In this document: positions 43,947 to 54,212 of the stretch, one piece after another
Numbering within the stretch: position 1 is the first letter of the stretch
Layout: every line of letters starts with the position of its first letter
Source of the DNA: Dokdonella sp.
GTDB taxonomy: Bacteria; Pseudomonadota; Gammaproteobacteria; Xanthomonadales; Rhodanobacteraceae
DNA: 64,000 nt
Assembly: GCA_024707225.1 (NCBI GenBank)
Contig: JANQAE010000001.1
Location: forward strand, 1,612,001-1,676,000
Reading direction: 5' to 3'
Made by a program: the position numbers and the translations under genes
The notes under the pieces: model-generated
The model's database searches: none
What the model was told of the DNA's origin: nothing
What the model saw: only the letters and a program-made list of their open reading frames with translations

Positions 43947-45070
43947 ATGAGATCAACATTCGTCGGCTGGTACGCGAAATCGCCCGAGCAGCTCAAGGCG
44001 CTCTGGGACGCCGCGCTGATCGTCCCCGACACGAACATCCTTCTGCACCTACTTCGTCACTCCGCCGAAGTCCGGGGCCAGCTCATGGACGTTTTCGAGC
44101 GCAAAGCAGCGTCGCTGTGGATTCCGTATCAAGTAGGCATCGAGTTCCAGCGCCGCCGCCTGGATGTGCAGCAGCATGCGCTCGATGCCTATGACCGCCT
44201 TGGGACCGACTTGACCAAGTTCGTGAATCAGGCCAAGGACGGCATCAATCAATATCGCGCGCATCCGGTAATCGACATCGAGCGCGAGCTGTCGGCGCTT
44301 GACGTGTATCAGGGCGATTTCCAGCAGCGCATCGCGACGGCCAAGGCCCAACACTCCGCGGAAGAATTCAACGCGAGTTTCGCCAAGGTGACTGAGCTTT
44401 TCGCGGGCAAGGTAGGCGCGAAGCCGTCCGCCGAGCGCATTGCGTCGATCCACAAGGATGGCAATGATCGGTACGCAAAAAAATCCCGCCGGGCTTCGAG
44501 GACGCGAAGAAGGCGGCCGATGGCGGCGATAAGTTCGGCGATCTAGTGATCTGGATGGAAATGATCGAGAAGGCCAAGTCGGACAGGCGGCCGATCATCT
44601 TCGTCACCGACGACGGAAAGTCGGACTGGTGGCATATCCACCGGGGGAAAAAGATGGGGCCACACCCCGCGCTGATCGAGGAATTCCTGGCGATGACGGA
44701 GCAGGAGTTTCACATCTACGAACTGCTCCAGTTCCTTCGCTACGCGGCCGGCACGGGATCGCAGATCAAGGAAACGTCCGTTCAGAAGATCGCTGACTCC
44801 ATCGCTGCAGAGTCTGAGATCGAGACGCCCGGCTCTGCTGCGGAGCGAGTCAAGTCACAGCGCGCCCTACGGGCCGAGCTGCGCGGTAAGGAAACCGAAC
44901 TCGACGGGTTAATCAAGTCGCTCATCGACTTGCCGCCGACGCCGCAGCAGGCAGCGACCGCTGGCGAGGATGTCAAGCAGGTGCTGAAGGCCCGAATCAG
45001 CGAGCTGACCGGCCTTGTGACTGCGATACGCGAGCAACTGGCGACGCTGGAAGGCGATTCAGGCTCCTAG
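43947..45070 (+). pseudogene. PIN-like domain protein (DUF4935-type), frameshifted in an A tract
   Basis: The first frame (ATG 43947) holds the PIN-like start VPDTNILLHLLRH with the acidic metal ligand, a helical insert and GNDRYAKK. The second holds GDLVIWMEMIEKAKSDRRPIIFVTDDGKSDWWH, the final acidic motif of the fold, and a coiled C-terminal tail. The break lies in A7 at 44477-44483; one more A would give YAKKIPPGFEDAKKAADGG and an intact protein of about 374 residues. PIN-like domains are metal-dependent RNases; in defence operons they often serve as effectors. Confidence 0.82.
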
Positions 45071-45173
45071 CCGCTTTTGGCGCGACAGCGTCAACCGTAG
45101 CGGCTAGGGGCGCCGCGCCTCGACGAATCGTGCACTAATATAGTTTGTTTGTGTCTCAGCCGGAGGAAGCCAT

Positions 45174-45299
45174 TTGAGCCAAGAACCCTACGATCCCATG
45201 GCAAGAGTCAGCCTTGGAGAGAGCGTCGGCGGAGTCTGCTCCGAGTGCCGTAGCGGCTGGTCGCGTGACCCGCGCGGCGTCGCAGGAGCAGGCGCGTGA
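45174..45299 (+). CDS. 41-residue leader ORF coupled to the restriction endonuclease
   Basis: Starts at TTG 45174 with a GGAGGA site 6 nt upstream and ends at TGA 45297-45299, overlapping the nuclease ATG (TGATG). The product (MSQEPYDPMARVSLGESVGG, then CSECRSGW) has two Cys and no recognised fold. The good ribosome site and the overlap suggest that it controls translation of the toxic nuclease. Too short to be listed by usual length cut-offs. Confidence 0.45.
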   Translation: MSQEPYDPMARVSLGESVGGVCSECRSGWSRDPRGVAGAGA

Positions 45300-46066
45300 T
45301 GAATGGATTCAAGGAATTCGAGTTCGACCTTCCGCGCGCGCTCAAGGCTGAACTCATCAGCCTGCTCGATGGAATGGAAACCGGCCCGCTGCAGCCCGAC
45401 GTGACGGCACAAGTGCCTGAAGCCCAGGGCGTCTATCAACTGTTCTACGAAGACGCGCTCGTTTATGTCGGCAAGACCGACGCGGAAGCAGGCCTGCGCA
45501 CGCGGCTAACGCGCCATGCGCGCAAGATCATGCACCGTCCGACGCTGACCGGCGCGGTGCAGTTCAAGGCGGTGCGCATCATGGTGTTCACCGCGATGGA
45601 TTTGGAAACCCAGCTCATCAAGCATTACCGCAGACTGAACACCGGCGCGGTTGCTTGGAACGGTAGCGGCTTCGGCTCCAACGATCCCGGGCGTGAACGC
45701 GAAACTACCAATCGCCAGCCCGAAGGCTTCGACGATCAGCACCCCATCAACATCGACTTGCCCGGCGACTATCTGGTGCCGGGCACCATGCCCGTGGCGA
45801 CGGCGCTGGCAACTCTGAAAGCCGTTCTGCCGTACACCTTGCGCTATGAGACCTTGCGCAACGAACGAGGCAGGGCGCAACGTGGGCAACCGCATCCGGA
45901 CTTGCTAGCCACCAACGTCACCATTCCGCCGACACCGCATACGGTGCGTAGCTTGATGCAGATCATCAAGGCCACTCTCGGCGTGGATTGGCAAGCGACG
46001 GCCTTCGCAAGCCACGTCATCCTATATAAGGAAAACCGCCCATACCAATACGGCACGGTCCTCTAG
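45299..46066 (+). CDS. Eco29kI-type GIY-YIG restriction endonuclease
   Basis: 255 residues from ATG 45299 (GTG 45296 possible). The GIY-YIG signature appears as GVYQLFYEDALVYVGKT, followed by RTRLTRHARKIM, the catalytic Glu in MDLETQLIKHY and the Asn region in WNGSGFGSNDPGRERE, as in the Eco29kI family. It is the restriction partner of the C5 methylase. Translation is probably coupled to the leader ORF upstream. Confidence 0.9.
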   Translation: MNGFKEFEFDLPRALKAELISLLDGMETGPLQPDVTAQVPEAQGVYQLFYEDALVYVGKTDAEAGLRTRLTRHARKIMHRPTLTGAVQFKAVRIMVFTAMDLETQLIKHYRRLNTGAVAWNGSGFGSNDPGRERETTNRQPEGFDDQHPINIDLPGDYLVPGTMPVATALATLKAVLPYTLRYETLRNERGRAQRGQPHPDLLATNVTIPPTPHTVRSLMQIIKATLGVDWQATAFASHVILYKENRPYQYGTVL

Positions 46067-46239
46067 CCGCTCAGGTTGGCGCACAGATATCTCCTTGATC
46101 ACCGTTGGCATATGAGCTCCCCCCGGCCCGCAGCGTCTTCTGGTCGAGGACCAAGCGCACAGCTTCGAGACGCCAGCGCATAGGGTCCCTGCATGTCACG
46201 CGCCGGCAGGTGAGGAAGAGGACAGTTGCGACATGATCG

Positions 46240-46310
46240 TACTCCGGTTGCTCGGGCGGAATTGCCCGGAATCGTGACGAGCACGGCACATCGCAAGCAG
46301 TCAGGGGCTC
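46240..46310. repeat. Structured leader module, copy 6 (partial)
   Basis: Keeps CTCCGGTTGCTCGGGCGG, AATTGCCCGG, GAGCACGGC and GCAAGCAGTCAGG, then diverges; the TTGACG part is missing. Confidence 0.75.
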
Positions 46311-46580
46311 GGACGGGAGCTGGGCGATGGCGTTTGGCATCTCGTCGCCCGACGCCTGCACGCCTGACGCCGCTGCTCGGAGACCTGGACAGACCCGGTC
46401 ACAGGCTGACCGATAGCGGTGCGCAAATCAATCCACACAAGCTGCACACGCGCCATTGCAACTATCTGAAAACAAATGACTTTCCGCCCGCTCCATCAAC
46501 GGTGCGGTGTAGCCGGATAGACTGGAACGGTTCAGTAGGATTTCCCCCACATACGCTTAGCTTTGCTGCAACAAGTTGCC

Positions 46581-46600
46581 GCGATCGCCACCGATAGTCA
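46581..46600. repeat. GCGATNGCCACCGATAG repeat, left copy (candidate att)
   Basis: GCGATCGCCACCGATAG here matches GCGATAGCCACCGATAG near 49516-49532 at 16 of 17 positions; a third, weaker copy (CGATAGCTGCCGATAGTC) is near 49578-49595. The outer copies would bound a unit holding AlpA, the gene pair and the integrase. Confidence 0.35.
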
Positions 46601-46637
46601 CCATGACGTTCGTTGCGAAACTTCATGGATATGGAAG

Positions 46638-47000
46638 ATGTGTGCCGATGTGGGATCGCCCAGGAACGCTGGACAAGCCAACGGGTCTCTGCCCCTCCCA
46701 GGTACCGCGCAGTACGCCGAACTCCCGCAATTTCCAAGGGGCTCACCGCTGCCTTTCCGCCGAACGATTCGCCGAGGCGAGCTGCATCAGATCGTGCCGC
46801 TGGCGGAGACGACCATCTACGAGATGGAGCAACGCGGCGAATTTCCCCGGCGTTTCCGGCTAACGCCGCGTTGCGTAGTATGGGATTTGGAAGAAGTCGA
46901 AGCATGGATCGAAGCCCGGAAACGGGCCTCACACGCACTCGATGCCGAGCAGCATGCCGGCCCGAACGTCAGGCAACGCCGTTACCGGCCCGTGCGGTAA
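46638..47000 (+). CDS. AlpA-family regulator
   Basis: 120 residues if started at ATG 46638; the start is uncertain because the conserved domain begins near 46755 (RRGELHQIVPLAETTIYEME, FPRRFRLTPRCVVWDLEEVE). AlpA proteins activate excision of P4-type islands. It fits the P4-type integrase 1 kb downstream, but runs in the opposite direction. Confidence 0.78.
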   Translation: MCADVGSPRNAGQANGSLPLPGTAQYAELPQFPRGSPLPFRRTIRRGELHQIVPLAETTIYEMEQRGEFPRRFRLTPRCVVWDLEEVEAWIEARKRASHALDAEQHAGPNVRQRRYRPVR

Positions 47001-47179
47001 ACGCATAGTCCAGACCGGAAAACGTGGGCAAGTTTCCGCGCAGGTCGGGGAAGCGCGCATCTGGACAGCACCGGCTACGGTTCGTCGAATCGAAGAAACG
47101 ATCACTCGGAGTAATCTTTCAGCGCACGAGTTAAACCATCAGGAAGCACGAACGAAACAACCCTATCCTGCTGCGCCAC

Positions 47180-47704
47180 TCATCCTACAAGGGCTTCGAG
47201 CTCTCTGGACGCCGAAGGCGGCAGGCGGCGGCCCTCCTTCGCGACATTGACCTGCAAGGCGATCTGCGCCACGTCGAAGACCTCCTTGGCCAGCGAATAG
47301 CTGCCCCTACCCTGCAACCAGGCCAGTACATCCGCCAGATGCCAGATTGAGGCGCTGCCCTCATGCACGGGCGCCGGAAAGCTGCCTGGGTGGGTCAGCA
47401 TCAGTTGGCGCATGTTCTGGCGCGATACACCGACAATCTCCGCCACGTCGGTCAGCCCTACGAGATCCGGCGTCACTTCGATCAGCCGCGCCGAAGGCAC
47501 CGCACGGCGGACATCGGCCAGCGCACTGCGTAAGGCCGTGTTCGCGTCGGCGGCCTCGCGGGTGAACTCCAGCGCCAAGCGCCCCGGCTGGCCGATGCCG
47601 ACCAGGGCATCATCGCAGCCGGCCTTGCCGAGGCGCTCGACGAGCACGTCCGGGTCATTGCCACCGTCAGCAAGTTGGTATTTCAGCGTGAAGATGTATT
47701 CCAC
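47180..47704 (-). CDS. Helix-turn-helix protein, second gene of a coupled pair
   Basis: 174 residues from GTG 47704, 3 nt after the stop of the gene upstream. The N-terminal half (EYIFTLKYQLADGGNDPDVL) is a ferredoxin-like fold. An HTH follows (LTDVAEIVGVSRQNMRQLML), then a second wing (ASIWHLADVLAWLQ) typical of excisionase-like proteins. The pair probably forms a small regulatory or toxin-antitoxin-like module. Confidence 0.7.
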   Translation of the reverse strand: MEYIFTLKYQLADGGNDPDVLVERLGKAGCDDALVGIGQPGRLALEFTREAADANTALRSALADVRRAVPSARLIEVTPDLVGLTDVAEIVGVSRQNMRQLMLTHPGSFPAPVHEGSASIWHLADVLAWLQGRGSYSLAKEVFDVAQIALQVNVAKEGRRLPPSASRELEALVG

Positions 47705-47707
47705 CGG

Positions 47708-47955
47708 CTACTCCTGAGCATCGTCGTCAGCCGCGCGTTGCCTGCGATGGCTGGTGCAGTTGTCCACGACCCGCTGGAGAGCGCGGGCGTGGTTGCCTGA
47801 GTTCTTCGGCGTGCTCCCAATGCTGGTGATGCAGAACTCGCCGCAGCGGCATTCCTGATCGTTGCACGGACAGTACATCCGCCCCAAGCGTGGCTGCCGC
47901 CAACTTCGACGCGCCAGCCCTGCCCTTCGGCCTGCCTGAGAGCTTCCTCGACCAT
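47708..47955 (-). pseudogene. Small Cys-rich protein, first gene of the pair, frameshifted
   Basis: From ATG 47955 the product begins MVEEALRQAEGQGWRVEVGG and SHAWG; the continuation RMYCPCNDQECRCGEFCITS and HARALQRVVDNC lies in another frame ending at 47708. One C appears to be missing near 47879-47883 (TGGGGCGGATG for TGGGGCCGGATG). Restored length about 82 residues. The five closely spaced cysteines suggest metal binding, and together with the start (GWRVE) resemble small toxins that pair with HTH proteins. Confidence 0.7.
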
Positions 47956-48043
47956 CCTTCTTTGGATGGGAGGGACGGATCATCAGTGATCTCCACTATG
48001 GGGACGCTCGGGGAGGTTGTCAACTGACAACCTCCCCGCCATA

Positions 48044-49303
48044 TCAGACCGTCGCGCTCAATGCCGGTACCACCACGTTCTCCGGCATCAGCTTGGGCAC
48101 GTAGGAATGCCCGCCAATCCACGCATCGATCATGCTCGCCCACTCCTGCAGCATGTGGCGTCGTTGTTCGGCGTATTCGGCCTTGTTGTAGACCGAACGC
48201 GAGGACCGCCCACCCTCCTCGTGTGCAAGGGACTTCTCGATCCAGTCGCGGTTGAAGCCGATTTCGTTCAACAGCGTCGAGCCGGTGCGGCGCAGGTCAT
48301 GCACGGTGAACGGCTGCAGCGGCAGCCCTTTGGCTTTCGCGGCCTGGGCGACGAGCTGCGTGACCCGATTCAAGGTCGCATTGGACATGCACCGCGCGGC
48401 ATCGTAGCGAGATGGAAAGACGAACCTTGAACCGGCCGCGCACGCGTGCAGCGTGACCAAGATGTCGAGCGCCTGGCGCGACAGGTAGACCACGTGCGAG
48501 TTTCGTCCCTTCATCCGATGCTTGGGAATCGTCCAGGTCGCCTGCTCGAAATCGATTTCGTCCCAGGTCGCCTGGATCAGCTCGCTCTTGCGCACGAGCG
48601 TCAGCAGAATCAGGCGTAGCGCGAGCTTGATGGTCGGATAGGTCGCCACCAATTCGAGCTGCTGAGCCGCCAGTCGGATTTCCAGCGGCGACAGGGCGCG
48701 ATCCTTGGGCACGAAGGTAGCGATCGAGGAGGCTCTCACGCTCTCCGCGGGGTTCTCCACCTTTTCGCCGTGAGCGATGGCGTAGACATAGACCTGCTTG
48801 ACGATGTCGCGTATCTGGACGGCCGTTGCCGGCGCTCCACGCTCCTTGACCTTGTTGCACAAGGCGCGCAGATCCTCGGACTGAATTTCGGTCAGCAGGC
48901 GGTTCCGGAAGATCGGCAGGATGTCCCGATCGATGATGTGCTTGCGCATGGCGCGGGTGCTATCGGCCAATCTTGCGTTGGCCAGCCAGGTTTCCATCGC
49001 CTCACCGAAGGTCTTGATGGTGACCAGCCTGCGTTTCTCGCGCTGCTTCTCCAGTGCGGGAGAGACGCCCTTCAGAACGGCTTTGCGCGCGTGCAAGAGC
49101 AGTTCGCGCGCCATCGCCAATGAGATGCCACCGGGGCCGTAGCGCCCGAGCGTCAGCGTCTCGCGGCGGCCGTGGAGGCGGTAGTCGTAACGGAAGGTGA
49201 TGGTGCCGCTGGGCGATACCGTCACGTACATCCCGTCGCGGTCAGAAGCCTTATAAATCTTCGACTTAGGCTTGAAATTGCGTAGTGCAGTGTCGGTCAG
49301 CAT
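48044..49303 (-). CDS. int: P4-type tyrosine integrase
   Basis: 419 residues from ATG 49303. The N-terminal arm-binding DUF4102 domain (YVTVSPSGTITFRYDYRLHG, LTLGRYGPGGISLAMARE), a core-binding domain and the catalytic domain are present: Arg in TLVRKSELIQATWDEID, HDLRRTGS, His in KSLAHEEGG and Tyr in SVYNKAEY. It should integrate and excise the island at the 3' end of guaA, whose stop is 310 bp away. Dyad arm sites lie between them. Confidence 0.93.
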   Translation of the reverse strand: MLTDTALRNFKPKSKIYKASDRDGMYVTVSPSGTITFRYDYRLHGRRETLTLGRYGPGGISLAMARELLLHARKAVLKGVSPALEKQREKRRLVTIKTFGEAMETWLANARLADSTRAMRKHIIDRDILPIFRNRLLTEIQSEDLRALCNKVKERGAPATAVQIRDIVKQVYVYAIAHGEKVENPAESVRASSIATFVPKDRALSPLEIRLAAQQLELVATYPTIKLALRLILLTLVRKSELIQATWDEIDFEQATWTIPKHRMKGRNSHVVYLSRQALDILVTLHACAAGSRFVFPSRYDAARCMSNATLNRVTQLVAQAAKAKGLPLQPFTVHDLRRTGSTLLNEIGFNRDWIEKSLAHEEGGRSSRSVYNKAEYAEQRRHMLQEWASMIDAWIGGHSYVPKLMPENVVVPALSATV

Positions 49304-49321
49304 CGAGGTTTCCTCCGGCTT

Positions 49322-49497
49322 TGACGGTTTTACCGTCAGGATTTACCGTCAGGGACCTGGAGACCTGCTGATGCCCGGAAAGCCCCATAAAACAAGCTTT
49401 CCCGAGAAGGCTTTTACCGTCAAAGACGGTATAAGTCTGAATAGTGAACGAAAGTGTCTTAATCCGGCTTCGATTTTTACCGTCAGATCTACCGCCA
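49322..49497. repeat. Repeated TTTACCGTCA integrase arm sites
   Basis: Copies of TTTACCGTCA end at 49338, 49351, 49422 and 49485, and a weaker TCTACCGCCA is at 49488-49497. The first forms the dyad TGACGG-5 nt-CCGTCA (49322-49338), and the third the dyad TACCGTC-3 nt-GACGGTA. This cluster just upstream of the integrase gene is the expected layout for arm-type binding and autoregulation. Confidence 0.75.
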
Positions 49498-49515
49498 ACT
49501 TTTTCCGCTAGCTGG

Positions 49516-49595
49516 CGATAGCCACCGATAGATCCCGTAACGTATTTACTTCTAAATCAACACGTTGCGTAATTCTTTCGATAGCTGCCGATAGT
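49516..49595. repeat. GCGATAGCCACCGATAG repeats near guaA (candidate att)
   Basis: Two copies (about 49516-49532 and, weaker, 49578-49595) lie between the integrase arm sites and the guaA stop. They match the copy at 46.58 kb. Confidence 0.35.
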
Positions 49596-49612
49596 CCTCG
49601 AAGGACCTAAAT

Positions 49613-51178
<1,566 letters not shown>

Positions 51179-51181
51179 GCG

Positions 51182-51793
51182 TCAGAACTCCAGTGTCTGA
51201 GCCAGTTGCTTGCGCATCGCGGCGAATTCGGCGCTGGCGTCGCCGGCGTCGGTCAGGGTGTCCTGCAGGACCAGCAGCGCGTCGTGGCTGCGGCCTTCGA
51301 TCGAATAGGCCTCGTAGCGCAGGCGGCTGCCGGCCAGCGTCACGGTCATCGCGGTGCCGTCGAGCGCGCCGCTGCGCGCGCTCAACAGGATCGACTCGCG
51401 CGGCGCGCGGCGCGCGCGCTCGAGGCTCTGCTCGATGCCGTCGAGCACGCTGTCGGGATCGGGCGCCTCGCCCTTGGCGGCCGAGAACACCATGACGACG
51501 GCGCTGTTGCCGTCGAGCGTCCAGTGGCCGGGCTCGGCTTCCCAGGACAGGTGGCGCGGATAGTCGAATGCGATGCCGGCCTCGGCGAAGCGCCGGTACG
51601 GGAGTTCCTCGACGCGCAGCGTCGTGCGCCTGCCGTCGAGCTCGACCTCGACCGGGCGGCCGGCCTCGACGCGCAGTTCCTGGCCGCCGAGCATGACGCG
51701 CAGCTGCGCGGCGGGTTCGGCCGCGAATCCGGGCGACACCGCGACGATCGACGCCAGCGTCGACCGCGCGACCGCCCACCGCATGCTGCGCAT
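51182..51793 (-). CDS. Exported protein of unknown function between guaB and guaA
   Basis: 203 residues. A signal peptide (STLASIVAVSPGFAAEPA) precedes a beta-rich domain (VMLGGQELRVEAGRPVEVEL, GHWTLDGNSAVVMVFSA, AMTVTLAGSRLRYEAYSI). No family recognised. It lies 3 bp upstream of guaA and 9 bp downstream of guaB, so it is co-transcribed with nucleotide synthesis genes although it should act in the periplasm. Confidence 0.75.
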   Translation of the reverse strand: MRSMRWAVARSTLASIVAVSPGFAAEPAAQLRVMLGGQELRVEAGRPVEVELDGRRTTLRVEELPYRRFAEAGIAFDYPRHLSWEAEPGHWTLDGNSAVVMVFSAAKGEAPDPDSVLDGIEQSLERARRAPRESILLSARSGALDGTAMTVTLAGSRLRYEAYSIEGRSHDALLVLQDTLTDAGDASAEFAAMRKQLAQTLEF

Positions 51794-51802
51794 GGCCGCC
51801 TC

Positions 51803-53380
<1,578 letters not shown>

Positions 53381-53414
53381 CTAGGATCGGTTCTTTTTGG
53401 TCCGGAGTCCGCCG

Positions 53415-54164
53415 ATGCACGCGATGACGCTCGCCGCCGCCCTGCTCGCCCACCCGGCCTCGGCCGCCGACCAGATGCCGACGATCATCGGCGGCGAGCT
53501 GTCCGAGCGCTGGCCCGGCGTCGGCGCGCTGCTGCACGGCGAGCGGTTCGGCTGCACGGCGTTCCTGGTCGCACCGGACGTGGTCATGACGGCGGCGCAC
53601 TGCATCGGCTCGGCGAAGATCCCGCCGCCGGACGTGTTCTTCACCGGCCCGGATCTGGACCACGTCCTGAACCGCTACCCGATCGCCAGCATCACGCCGC
53701 ATCCGGACTACGACCCGTCGACCGCCCGCTACGACCTGGCGATGATCCGCCTCGCCACGCCGGCGACCGAGCCGGTGGTCGAGGTCGCGACGACGCCGCT
53801 GAGCGAGGCGGACGGCGGCCGGCCGGTCTGGATGGTCGGCTACGGGCTCGACGAGAACGACGAGTCCCAGCGCAAGCGAATCGGATCGACCGTGATCGGC
53901 GGCGTGATCACCGACAACGTCATCATCGACGCCCTGCCGCAGGCCTGCTACGGCGACAGCGGCAGCCCGCTGCTGCGGATCGGCGCGGACGGACAGCCGG
54001 TCGCGATCGGCGTCGCCAGCTACATCGACGACGCCTTCTGCGAGGGCAGTACGTACTACCAGCGCATCGACCGCGCGCTGCCGTTCGTGCTCGGCTTCGG
54101 GGACATCTGCGTCGAGGGCGGCCTGTGCAGCGACGCGCTGTTCGCGTCGGGCTTCGACGACTGA
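53415..54164 (+). CDS. Secreted trypsin-like serine protease with FASGF-type C-terminal tail
   Basis: 249 residues from ATG 53415 (GGAG 7 nt upstream). A signal peptide (MTLAAALLAHPASA) leads directly to IIGGELSERWPGVGAL, with the S1 triad His in MTAAHC, Asp in YDLAMIRL and Ser in CYGDSGSPLL. The last residues, CSDALFASGFDD, match the tail type seen in the metzincin at 59.0 kb. It may be processed at the start of IIGGE like trypsinogen. Confidence 0.88.
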   Translation: MHAMTLAAALLAHPASAADQMPTIIGGELSERWPGVGALLHGERFGCTAFLVAPDVVMTAAHCIGSAKIPPPDVFFTGPDLDHVLNRYPIASITPHPDYDPSTARYDLAMIRLATPATEPVVEVATTPLSEADGGRPVWMVGYGLDENDESQRKRIGSTVIGGVITDNVIIDALPQACYGDSGSPLLRIGADGQPVAIGVASYIDDAFCEGSTYYQRIDRALPFVLGFGDICVEGGLCSDALFASGFDD

Positions 54165-54212
54165 CGGCTGCGAAGACCGGACGGCGCCGCCCGCGCGGGC
54201 GGCGCCGCAGCC

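Larger units (their letters stand above)
46067..46637. other. Region between the restriction gene and the AlpA-like gene, with partial leader module
   Basis: No intact gene. A partial sixth copy of the leader module (46240-46310) points leftward, but the frame following its ATG (46235) closes after about a dozen codons, so the original cassette gene has been lost. The remaining sequence (46.33-46.6 kb) has lower GC than the surroundings. Confidence 0.6.
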
